From Lachnospiraceae bacterium (lineage in GTDB: Bacteria; Bacillota; Clostridia; Lachnospirales; Lachnospiraceae): a stretch of 39,611 bases of DNA. The DNA is taken from contig JAFSHK010000023.1 of assembly GCA_017440375.1 (NCBI GenBank), positions 1 through 39,611 of the forward strand. Reading direction: 5' to 3'. Numbering within the stretch: position 1 is the first letter of the stretch; each line of letters starts with the position of its first letter. The notes beneath the pieces are model-generated. The model worked only from the letters and a program-made list of their open reading frames with translations, had not been told where the DNA came from and searched no databases. Both the position numbers and the translations under genes were made by a program. Positions 28,292 through 36,756 of the stretch are shown in pieces.

Positions 28292-29341
28292 CTATAAATG
28301 TATTATTTTATGTCCTGCCGCTTTTAATAAACGATTCATAATCGCTTGTCCGATTCCCACAGTATTGAATGACTCTGAGAATATCACTGTTACATCCTCA
28401 TCATCAAATTCCCGTAAAATACGATAAAGTTCTTTCGCTATCGTATTGTCATCCTTACGGTTTCCTGCACTCTTACATACATCTCCGCAATATCTGGCAA
28501 TCGTAGCCTCTGTACCAATAATACCCACCTTATGTCCTTTTTCTTGTAAAAATGATACTTCTCTATTTATATACTCTATCACCTGTTCTTCATTTCCGTC
28601 AACAATTGTCAAATCGCCCTTCGGCGCATAATGTCGATACTTCATCCCCGGTGCTTTTGGTACCTGTCCGCTGTCAGTTGACATCATAGTCTGATCTTCA
28701 CTCACAGACTGCAGAACCTTTTCTAACATTTCCTTGGTGATAAATCCGGGTCTGAGAATCATCGGTTTCTCAACAGTCATATCAACAATCGTGGATTCCA
28801 GACCAATTTTTACGCCACCGCCATCAATAATCATTTCAATTCGCCCTTGCATATCTTCTTCCACATACTTTGCCAAAGTCGGGCTTGGTCTACCGGAACG
28901 ATTCGCACTAGGAGCCGCTACATAGCCCCCCGCCGCCTCAATAAAAGCCATTGCTACCGGATGCACCGGCATACGCACCGCTACGGTTTCTAATCCACCG
29001 GTTGTTTCATAAGGTACCATATCGGATTTTTTGAAAATCATAGTAAGCGGTCCCGGCCAAAAAGCCTCTGCCAATTTTCTGGCCAAGTCCGGTATTTCCT
29101 TCACAATCAGATTTAAATCTTGAAACTTCGCAATATGTATAATCAACGGATTATCCGATGGTCTGCCTTTTGCCGCATATATTTTCTTAGACGACTCCGG
29201 ATTCAAAGCATCTCCGCCGAGTCCATACACGGTTTCTGTCGGAAAGGCAACCAGACCTCCCGCCTTTATAATTTCTCCTGCTTTCGCAAGCTGCTCTCTA
29301 TCTATATGCTGTTCATCCATTCGAATAATTTGCGTTTCCAC
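28292..29341 (-). CDS. Threonylcarbamoyl-AMP synthase, Sua5/TsaC type
   Basis: A 349-residue protein, the long form with a YrdC domain plus a C-terminal Sua5 domain. YrdC features are AFPTETVYGLGGDA, KGRPSDNPL and APSANRSGRPSPT, which bind ATP, threonine and bicarbonate; PKAPGMKYRHYAPKG marks the start of the Sua5 region. The enzyme makes threonylcarbamoyl-AMP for t6A37 in ANN-decoding tRNAs. The start is GTG 29341 with GAGGAAAA upstream. TsaC is essential in many bacteria. The tcdA gene 3.2 kb away acts later on the same nucleotide. Confidence 0.92.
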   Translation of the reverse strand: METQIIRMDEQHIDREQLAKAGEIIKAGGLVAFPTETVYGLGGDALNPESSKKIYAAKGRPSDNPLIIHIAKFQDLNLIVKEIPDLARKLAEAFWPGPLTMIFKKSDMVPYETTGGLETVAVRMPVHPVAMAFIEAAGGYVAAPSANRSGRPSPTLAKYVEEDMQGRIEMIIDGGGVKIGLESTIVDMTVEKPMILRPGFITKEMLEKVLQSVSEDQTMMSTDSGQVPKAPGMKYRHYAPKGDLTIVDGNEEQVIEYINREVSFLQEKGHKVGIIGTEATIARYCGDVCKSAGNRKDDNTIAKELYRILREFDDEDVTVIFSESFNTVGIGQAIMNRLLKAAGHKIIHL

Positions 29342-29354
29342 GATTTCGTTTTCC

Positions 29355-29398
29355 TCTATGTACTATTTCTATGTACTATTTCTATGTATTGTTTCTAT
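29355..29398 (+). repeat. 13-bp tandem repeat before tsaC
   Basis: TCTATGTACTATT is present twice (29355, 29368), then as TCTATGTATTGTT (29381) and a partial TCTATA. It lies just upstream of the tsaC ribosome site. Confidence 0.8.
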
Positions 29399-29489
29399 AA
29401 ATAACACCTATTACTTAATTTGTTATATCCAGATTTAACTTCGTCTTTTGGCTCTATATACGCCTGCGCCGACATTATATCATATTTTT

Positions 29490-30203
29490 TCAACTTTGAC
29501 TATTGATATATTGCAGAATTCCAAGATGAATTGCCCATGCAAGCTTTTCCTGATAATAATCTGATTCGAGTTTTTGTGCTTCCTCACTATTTGACATAAA
29601 ACCACACTCAATAATGACAATAGGAGATGATGTTTTTTTCAATAAATAATAGCTGTCATTTGCCTTTGCCTGTCTAGTATTTTCCGGATCAAGTTCTTTC
29701 AATAACACCTGTTGCATTTTCTCCGCCAGCACCTTGCTCTGCTCACTGGTTGCATAATAGAAAGTCTGTGCACCATGCACATATTCTTCATGGTAACTGT
29801 TCTGATGAATACTGACCGTCAATACCGGATTAGCAGCTTCTATAATTTCCACCCGCCTTTTCATATCCTGTACTTTTTTATTTGATGCATTTTCATCATA
29901 GAGTCCTGCGTCCGCTTCTCTGGTAAGGATGACTTCCACATCCTGTAATTCCAAAAACTGTTTCAACTTATTGGCAATCTGAAGATTAATATCTTTCTCT
30001 AATGCGCCGTTAATTCCCACTTTTCCGGGATCTGCACCACCATGCCCAGCGTCAATTACCACACAAAGTTTTTCTTTTTGTGTTATAACCTCATCAGATG
30101 CTGTCATCTCCGTTTTCTTATACAACAACGCATACAGTGCAGTCAGGATAAGAAGTGCGACTCCGATTCTGACTGACAATTTATTTTGTTCAACTTTTTT
30201 CAC
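29490..30203 (-). CDS. cwlD: N-acetylmuramoyl-L-alanine amidase, CwlD type
   Basis: A 237-residue protein with a single N-terminal membrane helix (IGVALLILTALYALLY). The amidase_3 zinc site is complete: His54 (AGHGG), Glu69 (LEKD) and His133 (SIHQN), with Glu199 (IIECGFMS) as catalytic base. CwlD removes peptide side chains as the first step of muramic-delta-lactam formation in the spore cortex, so its presence suggests a spore former. The start is GTG 30203 with TAGGAACAG upstream. Short size favours CwlD over larger division amidases. Confidence 0.87.
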   Translation of the reverse strand: MKKVEQNKLSVRIGVALLILTALYALLYKKTEMTASDEVITQKEKLCVVIDAGHGGADPGKVGINGALEKDINLQIANKLKQFLELQDVEVILTREADAGLYDENASNKKVQDMKRRVEIIEAANPVLTVSIHQNSYHEEYVHGAQTFYYATSEQSKVLAEKMQQVLLKELDPENTRQAKANDSYYLLKKTSSPIVIIECGFMSNSEEAQKLESDYYQEKLAWAIHLGILQYINSQS

Positions 30204-30263
30204 ATTTCTGTTCCTATACGAACTTCTTTATATATTACTATGCAAAAAAAGATGTAAAAATGT

Positions 30264-30288
30264 AAAAAGCCAGGCCAAACAGCCTGAC
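30264..30288 (-). terminator. Terminator after iscU
   Basis: On the minus strand, GTCAGGC and GCCTGGC form a 7-bp stem with one G-U pair around TGTTTG, then five T. Confidence 0.85.
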
Positions 30289-30291
30289 TTA

Positions 30292-30735
30292 CTAGTATTC
30301 TTCTTCTATTTCCTCTTCTTTTTCTCCGATATCGGTAACCGGTTTCTCTAAACCTTCGATTTTGATGTTGTGCTTCTCCGCATAATCCCAAAGAGCTGCA
30401 TGAATAGCTTCTTCTGCAAGCAATGAGCAATGCACTTTTACCGGCGGAAGTCCATCTAATGCTTCCATTACCGCCTTATTGGTTACCTGCAATGCTTCCT
30501 GAACCGTCTTGCCTTTCACTAATTCTGTTGCCATACTGCTTGTTGCAACCGCAGCGCCACATCCGAAAGTCTTAAATTTGGCTTCTTGAATGATGCCATT
30601 CTCATCAATATCCAGATACATTCTCATGATATCGCCGCATTTCGCATTTCCTACAGTTCCTACACCGCTTGGATTATCGATTTCACCCACATTTCTCGGG
30701 TTATTGAAATGATCCATTACTTTTTCACTATACAT
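30292..30735 (-). CDS. iscU: IscU/NifU-like iron-sulfur scaffold protein
   Basis: A 147-residue protein. The three cluster ligands are Cys33 (AKCGDIM), Cys59 (FGCGAA) and Cys103 (VHCSLLAEEA), with Asp35 beside the first. It assembles Fe-S clusters with sulfur from IscS. The C-terminus has an unusual acidic tail (EKEEEIEEEY). It lies 36 bp downstream of iscS in the same direction and is followed by a terminator, so the two form a unit. Confidence 0.94.
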   Translation of the reverse strand: MYSEKVMDHFNNPRNVGEIDNPSGVGTVGNAKCGDIMRMYLDIDENGIIQEAKFKTFGCGAAVATSSMATELVKGKTVQEALQVTNKAVMEALDGLPPVKVHCSLLAEEAIHAALWDYAEKHNIKIEGLEKPVTDIGEKEEEIEEEY

Positions 30736-30771
30736 AATCCGTTTTGTCCTTTCTTCTTACTTACTCTACTT

Positions 30772-31956
30772 TTACTTACTCTGTTTTTTTATAAAATCTT
30801 CATATAAAGGAGACATACTACGTAATCTATCAATAATTTCTTTCAACTTATCTACTGTATAATCTATCTCTTCTTTGGTTGTTTTCTCCGATAATGTAAG
30901 TCTCAAGGAACCATGTGCTATTTCGTGTGCCAATCCAATTGCCAGAAGCACATGCGACGGATCTAATGAACCGGACGTACACGCTGACCCACTGGAACCA
31001 CAAATGCCGTTCTGATCCAGCAAAATCAGCATAGATTCACCTTCTATGAAACGAAAGCAGAAATTTGCATTGTTCGGAAGTCTCTTAGTTCTGTCACCAT
31101 TTAATCTGGAATAAGGAATCTCTGCAAGAACGCGCTCAATCAAATAATCTCTCAGTTCTGTTTCGTATTTCACGCGTTGCTCCATATTCGTTAACGCTAT
31201 TTCTGCTGCTTTTCCAAATCCAACAATACCCGGAACGTTATGTGTGCCTGCTCTTCTCTGTCTTTCCTGCGCACCACCGTGAACGAAAGAACGAATCTTG
31301 ATACCTTTACGGATATATAACATTCCAATTCCCTTCGGTCCATTTACTTTATGACCGCTGGCACTTAACATATCAATATTCATTGCATCAACATCAAGTG
31401 GAATATGTCCGAATGCTTGTACCGCATCTGTATGGAATAAAACCCCTTTTTCTTTTGCTATCGCACCAATCTCCGCAAGCGGTTCTACTGTACCGATTTC
31501 GTTATTCGCTGCCATAATAGATATTAAGATAGTATCCGGACGAATTGCTGCCTTTAACTCATCTAAGCTTATCAATCCATTCTCATCCACATTCAGATAA
31601 GTTACCTCATACCCTTTCTTTTCCAGATATTCCGCTGTATGAAGAATAGCATGGTGCTCAATCTTGGTTGTAATAATATGCTTGCCCTTTGATGAATAAG
31701 CTTCTGCCGTTGCTTTCAACACCCAGTTATCAGATTCGCTTCCACCACCGGTAAAATAAATTTCTTCCGCCTTGGCATGAATACCTTCTGCCAGAATTGT
31801 TCTTGCATGATCTACTGCTTTTTTTGCATTTCCTGCAAATGTATAAATAGCCGAAGGATTTCCGTAATATTCTGTAAAATATGGTATCATGGCATCCAAC
31901 ACTTCCGGATAAACCTGTGTAGTCGCCGCATTATCCAAATAGATTAACTGACTCAT
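30772..31956 (-). CDS. iscS: Cysteine desulfurase
   Basis: A 394-residue PLP enzyme of NifS/IscS type. Lys203 (SASGHKVNGPKG) carries PLP, His101 (IEHHAI) stacks on it, and Cys326 (SSGSACTSGS) is the persulfide cysteine on a long mobile loop, as in group I enzymes. It supplies sulfur for Fe-S clusters and tRNA thiolation. The start ATG 31956 has AGGATT upstream and a strong promoter at 32012-32039. iscU follows; the Rrf2 regulator precedes. Confidence 0.95.
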   Translation of the reverse strand: MSQLIYLDNAATTQVYPEVLDAMIPYFTEYYGNPSAIYTFAGNAKKAVDHARTILAEGIHAKAEEIYFTGGGSESDNWVLKATAEAYSSKGKHIITTKIEHHAILHTAEYLEKKGYEVTYLNVDENGLISLDELKAAIRPDTILISIMAANNEIGTVEPLAEIGAIAKEKGVLFHTDAVQAFGHIPLDVDAMNIDMLSASGHKVNGPKGIGMLYIRKGIKIRSFVHGGAQERQRRAGTHNVPGIVGFGKAAEIALTNMEQRVKYETELRDYLIERVLAEIPYSRLNGDRTKRLPNNANFCFRFIEGESMLILLDQNGICGSSGSACTSGSLDPSHVLLAIGLAHEIAHGSLRLTLSEKTTKEEIDYTVDKLKEIIDRLRSMSPLYEDFIKKQSK

Positions 31957-32011
31957 TTCTTAATCCTGCCTTTCTTTGCTCCATTTCCTAGCATTCCCCT
32001 ATGACATGGAT

Positions 32012-32039
32012 ATTATAGCATTTTCCTTACACTTGTCAA
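32012..32039 (-). promoter_or_regulatory. Promoter of iscS-iscU
   Basis: Minus strand TTGACA (32034-32039), a 16-bp spacer, TATAAT (32012-32017). Both boxes are perfect; the spacer is one short of the optimum, a feature that suits a regulated promoter. Confidence 0.8.
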
Positions 32040-32072
32040 TATTTGGAAATTTTATTTTATTGACTCTTTTTA

Positions 32073-32507
32073 TCAAATATTGTATTGATGACCTAATTCT
32101 TCCTGCCATGCCAACATATCTGCCAGTGTAATATGATCCACTACTCCATTAATGGCTTCATTTATTTGTTCCCATATCCGAACCGTCACACAGCCATTCC
32201 GACGTTCACACTCGTCGCTCTCTTCCCCAACACAACTTACCGGAGCCAAATCGCCCTCCGTAAGACGTAAAATCATGCCTACTGTATATTCAGAAGGCGC
32301 TTTCTTCAGAAGATAGCCTCCCTGTGCGCCACGAATACTTCTTACAAAACCTGCTTTATTTAAAACAGCAATAATCTGCTCCAGATACTTATCAGAAATC
32401 TGCTGCCTTTTGGCAACATCTTTCAAACTAATTGGTTCTCCTGTATTATAGGTCGCTAAATCCAACATTAGGCGAAGTGCATATCTTCCTTTGGTTGATA
32501 TTTTCAT
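32073..32507 (-). CDS. Rrf2-family regulator, IscR-like
   Basis: A 144-residue protein. The N-terminal winged helix starts MKISTKGRYALRLMLDLA and contains ISLKDVAKRQQISDKYLEQIIAVLNKAGFVRSIRGAQGGY, the classical Rrf2 region. Cys92, Cys100 and Cys106 form a three-cysteine cluster like that of IscR (which has C-X5-C-X5-C), here C-X7-C-X5-C, so a Fe-S cofactor is likely. Start ATG 32507 with GGGGAAA upstream; the frame opens at 32534. Position just upstream of iscS and tcdA suggests control of iron-sulfur biogenesis; a CymR-like role in cysteine control is an alternative since cysK is nearby. Confidence 0.9.
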   Translation of the reverse strand: MKISTKGRYALRLMLDLATYNTGEPISLKDVAKRQQISDKYLEQIIAVLNKAGFVRSIRGAQGGYLLKKAPSEYTVGMILRLTEGDLAPVSCVGEESDECERRNGCVTVRIWEQINEAINGVVDHITLADMLAWQEELGHQYNI

Positions 32508-32557
32508 ATATATTTCCCCATTTCTAGTAATCATAGTTTTTCTGTATGAATACCATT

Positions 32558-32586
32558 ATAATACTCACTTTTAAGGAAATAATCAA
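32558..32586 (-). promoter_or_regulatory. Promoter of the Rrf2 gene
   Basis: Minus strand TTGATT (32581-32586), 17-bp spacer, TATTAT (32558-32563). The -35 box overlaps the last codons of tcdA. Confidence 0.55.
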
Positions 32587-33311
32587 CCGCTTTCTATAAT
32601 ATCTTTGACAATTTCCGAAGCAATAATCAATCCCGCTGCTGATGGCACAAATGCAATGCTCCCCGGAATCGCACGTCTCGTTACATTGAGTTCTTCTATT
32701 ATTCCTTGTGGTTTTATCGGTTCTTCCTTGGAATAAAGTACCTTCAACTTCCTCACATCTCGTTTTCGAAGCTCTCTCCTCATTACTTTTGCCAGCGGAC
32801 AAACCGAAGTTTTATAAATGTCTGTAATCTCAAGCAGCATAGGATTCAACTTGTTTCCGGTTCCCATAGAACTAATAATCGGCACTCCTGCTTCCTGCGC
32901 CCGCAGCACAAGCTCAATTTTGGCTGTGACTGTATCAATGGCATCCACTACATAAGTATACCCCGTAAAATCAAATTCCTCTGCATTTTCCGGCAAATAG
33001 AAACATTTATGAACTATTACTTCAGCCTCCGGATTAATCGAATGGATTCTCTCTTTCATGACATCCACTTTATACTTTCCTATCGTATCTTTTGTCGCAA
33101 TAATTTGGCGATTTAAATTCGTAATATTTACTTCATCATTATCCACTAATGCAAATCTTTCAATACCACTTCGCGCTAATGCTTCCACAACATAACCACC
33201 CACACCGCCGATTCCAAATATAATAACACTTGCTTTTTTAAGTTTTTCCATTGCTTCGCATCCAAGCAAAAGCTCTGTGCGCGCAAATGAATTCAACATG
33301 TTTTCTTCCAT
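32583..33311 (-). CDS. tcdA: tRNA threonylcarbamoyladenosine dehydratase
   Basis: A 242-residue E1-like (ThiF/MoeB) protein with the nucleotide loop FGIGGVGGYVVEALARSG (about 32-49), the DNDEVNITNLNRQ motif and VDAIDTVTAKI. The end (GSIAFVPSAAGLIIASEIVKDI) matches TcdA/CsdL. The enzyme uses ATP to cyclise t6A37 to ct6A in tRNA. In Escherichia coli it works with the sulfur donors CsdA and CsdE; here it lies beside iscS/iscU, and the t6A gene tsaC is close. Start ATG 33311 has AAAGGG upstream; ATG at residue 5 is possible. Confidence 0.88.
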   Translation of the reverse strand: MEENMLNSFARTELLLGCEAMEKLKKASVIIFGIGGVGGYVVEALARSGIERFALVDNDEVNITNLNRQIIATKDTIGKYKVDVMKERIHSINPEAEVIVHKCFYLPENAEEFDFTGYTYVVDAIDTVTAKIELVLRAQEAGVPIISSMGTGNKLNPMLLEITDIYKTSVCPLAKVMRRELRKRDVRKLKVLYSKEEPIKPQGIIEELNVTRRAIPGSIAFVPSAAGLIIASEIVKDIIESG

Positions 33312-33383
33312 TTAATCACACCCTTTATTTTAATTACACCAACTATTTTATTTTCATTACCTGCGAATACTTTCCGATGAAAC

Positions 33384-33412
33384 AAAAAGAGTTCCTCTGC
33401 GGAACCCCTTTT
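33384..33412 (-). terminator. Terminator after the UPF0397 gene
   Basis: Minus strand AAAAGGGGTTCC pairs with GGAACTCTTTTT (12 bp with two G-U pairs) around GCAGA; the T-tract is inside and beyond the stem. Confidence 0.85.
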
Positions 33413-33426
33413 GATAACACTCGTTT

Positions 33427-33981
33427 CTATTGATTCTTATTTATATCACTTCTTTGATAGAATGAATATCCTGCTAACAATATTGTTCCCAAAATTCCGG
33501 CAATAATTACATTTCCCAAAAAAGCCCATGTACCTTGTTCAAATACAATGCTTGGACTTTCGCGATAAAACACAATATCCAGCAGTGGTGCTAATATAAT
33601 CCATGAAACCGCATTGGCACAAACCTGTACCATATTAAATAAAACAAATTCTTTGGCATCAAAGCCACCTTCACTGACTGCAAATTTCTTTGCCCACATA
33701 CCGATCAAAGCTGCAAAAAATGCCTCCGCAATGACCCAACTCCACCAAATACTTCCATGGAAAAACGCATCGCTGACTGCATGCCCAACAAAACCAATTA
33801 CAGCGCCTACAACAGAACCAAATGTTGCTGAAAAAAAAGCAAGTATCGCTATTCTTGGCTGTAACGTTGTATCCTGAACAGATTCCATCGGAATCTGAAT
33901 ATTGGTTAAAGCAACAAACAATACCGTTCCGATAGCAATTGCTATTATGTCTTTCGCGTTAATCTTCCCCTTCATACGCAT
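33427..33981 (-). CDS. ECF transporter S component, UPF0397 family
   Basis: A 184-residue membrane protein. The sequence VALTNIQIPMESVQDTTLQPRIAILAFFSATFGSVVGAVIGFVGHAVSDAFF and WWSWVIAEAFFAALIGMW is typical of UPF0397 S components of energy-coupling-factor transporters, which serve uptake of a vitamin or cofactor precursor. Its substrate is not assigned here. Start ATG 33981 has GGAGG 7 nt upstream; the open frame goes to 34017. It follows cysK by 45 bp and ends at a terminator. No EcfA/EcfT genes lie in the window. Confidence 0.82.
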   Translation of the reverse strand: MRMKGKINAKDIIAIAIGTVLFVALTNIQIPMESVQDTTLQPRIAILAFFSATFGSVVGAVIGFVGHAVSDAFFHGSIWWSWVIAEAFFAALIGMWAKKFAVSEGGFDAKEFVLFNMVQVCANAVSWIILAPLLDIVFYRESPSIVFEQGTWAFLGNVIIAGILGTILLAGYSFYQRSDINKNQ

Positions 33982-34026
33982 CTTCTCTCCTCCGTTGCTT
34001 GCACATCCCCTATCCATACTCCCCTC

Positions 34027-34965
34027 TTATGCTTTAACAAATGATGGTGTGGACAGATATCTGTCTCCGGAATCAGGTAACAAAACAACAATATTTTTCC
34101 CTCGACTCTCCGGTCGTTTCGCTATCATCTTTGCTGCCTTCAATGCTGCACCAGAAGAAATACCCGTCAGAACACCTTCCGCAGCAACCAATGCTCTGCA
34201 TTCCTCAAAAGCTTCTTCATCTTCTATGGCAATCACTTCATCATAAATTTTCGTATTTAAAACCGCCGGAATAAAACCTGCTCCAATGCCTTGTATTCCA
34301 TGCGCTCCTGCAATCCCCTTCGATAATACCGGACTTGCTGCCGGCTCTACGGCAATTACTTTTACATCTGGATTCTGCTCTTTTAAATATTCACCGGTTC
34401 CTGTAATGGTTCCACCTGTACCTACACATGCCACAAATACATCTACTTTTCCTTCTGTCTGCTCCCATATCTCCGGTCCCGTTGTTTTCTTATGTGCCTG
34501 TGCATTCGCCGGATTTTCAAATTGTCCCAAAATCAACGAACCTGGAATTGTTTTCTGCAATTCTTCTGCCTTCTCTATGGCTCCCTGCATCCCTTTTGCA
34601 CCTTCTGTCAAAACAAGTTCCGCGCCGTAAGCAGCGAGCATATTTCTTCTTTCTATGCTCATCGTTTCCGGTAAAGTAAGAATGGCATGATACCCTTTTG
34701 CAACGGCTACTGCTGCCAATCCGATTCCGGTATTGCCGGAAGTCGGCTCAATAATCGTTGCTCCAGATTTCAAAATGCCCTTTTCTTCTGCATCTTCTAT
34801 CATGGAAAGCGCTACTCTGTCTTTGGCAGAACCAGCTGGATTCAAATATTCTAATTTAGCAAGCAGTACTGCCTCCTTGATATCATTTCGTTCCATATAG
34901 CGATTCAGTTTCAATATCGGAGTATTTCCAATTAACTCTAATGCACTTTCCTTAATCTGTTTCAT
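34027..34965 (-). CDS. cysK: Cysteine synthase A (O-acetylserine sulfhydrylase)
   Basis: A 312-residue PLP enzyme. Lys48 in NPAGSAKDRVA holds PLP, and PTSGNTG (74-80) binds the substrate carboxylate; GVGTGGTITGTGEYLK and the terminal LPDSGDRYLS complete the family pattern. It makes cysteine from O-acetylserine and sulfide in the cytoplasm. Start ATG 34965 has TTGGAGAG upstream. It lies 39 bp after the GH18 gene without a terminator between them, so they may share a transcript. It could feed sulfur to the nearby iscS. Confidence 0.94.
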   Translation of the reverse strand: MKQIKESALELIGNTPILKLNRYMERNDIKEAVLLAKLEYLNPAGSAKDRVALSMIEDAEEKGILKSGATIIEPTSGNTGIGLAAVAVAKGYHAILTLPETMSIERRNMLAAYGAELVLTEGAKGMQGAIEKAEELQKTIPGSLILGQFENPANAQAHKKTTGPEIWEQTEGKVDVFVACVGTGGTITGTGEYLKEQNPDVKVIAVEPAASPVLSKGIAGAHGIQGIGAGFIPAVLNTKIYDEVIAIEDEEAFEECRALVAAEGVLTGISSGAALKAAKMIAKRPESRGKNIVVLLPDSGDRYLSTPSFVKA

Positions 34966-35004
34966 ATTTACTCTCCAATTATTATGAAATCACACGGCAC
35001 ACGC

Positions 35005-36699
35005 CTATTGATTCACATAGCTTTCAATGGTATCCCAGATAGATGGTACTTCAAAGCCAAGCTTCCATGCTGCCACACCTGCAATTTCATATTTATCCAT
35101 AATATTCAGTTTTACCTGAATCGATTCCGCATCTTCTAACCATACCTGATAAAGAGTATCACCCGACTGATATTCCCCATAATTCTGACAAGTTGTTTCA
35201 TCCCATCGCGTTTCAATATTATGGTCTGAAATATACTGACTTGCCATTTCCATACCGACCGCCTGACTATCTACCGTACTTCCGGTAGTTTCCCAGATTC
35301 GTGTATAGAACGGAAGCGCATTGATAACTTTGTTTGCCGGAACCTCTGCTACTGTATTTGCAATTCCTTTTTCCACATAATCAATTGACGCAACAGAACC
35401 GGCTTCTGTACTTCCTTTGTAATGCTCATCATATCCCATAATAATAACATAGTCTGCCACAAGTCCCTGTTCTGCTCTGTCATAATGGTCTGTATTTCCA
35501 AGCGGCACATAGTTATCTACCGAAAGAACGATACCATTTGCACGACAAGGAATGGAAAGTTCGCGGATAAACTCAATAAAAGGTTCTCCTGCATCCAGAC
35601 TGATATTTTCAAAATCCACATTGATACCGTCCAAATCATATTCTAATGCGGCATCAACCAACTGATTAATTAAATTCGTTCTTGTTGTCGTAGAGGAAAG
35701 TACTTCATAAGTATCTACCCCTTCATTGGTAAAGTTGTCCACAAGCGCCCATACTTCCAAGCCCATATCATGCGCTTTCGTCACATAATCCTGAGAAGCA
35801 AAGTTCGTAATATTCCCCTGATTATCGCTCAACGCAAACCATGTCGGTGAAATAGTATTGACACTCTTTGTTGCAGACATCAGTTCCGTCAATGTATCAT
35901 TTCCTGCTGTACCTGCTACTGCATGCCATACAAGATTGATTTTATAATCCTTCGAAATGCTTGTATAAACCGGCTCCACATAATCAGTCACCGGAATCGG
36001 CTCTTCTGCTCTCTGGTTGGTCAGTCTCTTATTTTCCACATAACCGATATAAGCATCTTTGGTTTTAACCTTTGTCCAGTTTTCCATTGCTTCCAGAACA
36101 ACAACCGTATCTCCTTTGGATATGTCCGTCAAAATAGCACTTTTCACACCACCCTGATATCTGACCTGTGTATCCTTCTTGATATCTGCGACCTGGCGTT
36201 CGTTCCACTCAGTATATACCTGCATATGATATGGTTCTGTAAACAATTCGTAGGAAAAGTTTGTATATTTTTTCACATAATCGGCTGCTACATACAGAAT
36301 GTCACCGTCATATCTTGCAATGATATATCCCTCATTACTTGTTTCACCCTTGCTTGTAGAAACCTCTGATGTCCCAATTGTTGTACGAATAATCGTATCG
36401 GGAGTTGTGTATATAAGAAGTCCTTCTTTTTTGTCTTCATAAAATCTGTCATTAAAATATTTATGCACCGTAGCAAAATCAAAATAACATACGCCATCCC
36501 AAATTTTGGCATATTCTTCAACCTGCGCATCCTGCATAATAATCGGTACGTCGTCCGTACTTGTAATTCCAAAATATTCCTCCAAATTTGCTCTTTCATC
36601 GGAATAAGAATATTTTTCTAATAGTTTTGCTCCAAATCCTGCTATCACGACAATAATAATAAGGACGATCGCGACAATCACCGGAATAATTTTTTTCAT
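35005..36699 (-). CDS. GH18-family protein with SH3 domain, membrane-anchored
   Basis: A 564-residue protein. Residues 1-25 are a hydrophobic anchor. Residues 45-150 resemble the copper-amine-oxidase-like N-terminal module found in clostridial wall proteins (VPIIMQDAQVEEYAKIWDGVCYFDFATV). An SH3b domain spans about 165-230 (KKDTQVRYQGGVKSAILTDISKGDTVVVLEAMENWTKVKT). A GH18 domain (about 250-560) has DGINVDFE (357-364) with catalytic Glu364 and the conserved VIIMGYDEH. Such proteins bind or cleave peptidoglycan or chitin, and spore-cortex relatives (YaaH/SleL) share the layout. Start ATG 36699 has AAAGGAG. Cell-wall role is likely, exact substrate unknown. Confidence 0.86.
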   Translation of the reverse strand: MKKIIPVIVAIVLIIIVVIAGFGAKLLEKYSYSDERANLEEYFGITSTDDVPIIMQDAQVEEYAKIWDGVCYFDFATVHKYFNDRFYEDKKEGLLIYTTPDTIIRTTIGTSEVSTSKGETSNEGYIIARYDGDILYVAADYVKKYTNFSYELFTEPYHMQVYTEWNERQVADIKKDTQVRYQGGVKSAILTDISKGDTVVVLEAMENWTKVKTKDAYIGYVENKRLTNQRAEEPIPVTDYVEPVYTSISKDYKINLVWHAVAGTAGNDTLTELMSATKSVNTISPTWFALSDNQGNITNFASQDYVTKAHDMGLEVWALVDNFTNEGVDTYEVLSSTTTRTNLINQLVDAALEYDLDGINVDFENISLDAGEPFIEFIRELSIPCRANGIVLSVDNYVPLGNTDHYDRAEQGLVADYVIIMGYDEHYKGSTEAGSVASIDYVEKGIANTVAEVPANKVINALPFYTRIWETTGSTVDSQAVGMEMASQYISDHNIETRWDETTCQNYGEYQSGDTLYQVWLEDAESIQVKLNIMDKYEIAGVAAWKLGFEVPSIWDTIESYVNQ

Positions 36700-36726
36700 T
36701 TGTCCAGCTCCTTTCTGACCGTCCTT

Positions 36727-36755
36727 ATTATAACAGACTATTTAATTACCGTCAT
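36727..36755 (-). promoter_or_regulatory. Promoter of the GH18 gene
   Basis: Minus strand ATGACG (36750-36755), 17-bp spacer, TATAAT (36727-36732), about 30 bp before the start codon. Confidence 0.55.
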
Positions 36756-36756
36756 T

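Noticed and set aside
30200-30430. 76-codon minus-strand frame overlapping iscU
   Set aside because: Out-of-frame with the well-supported iscU, Arg-rich, and spans its terminator.
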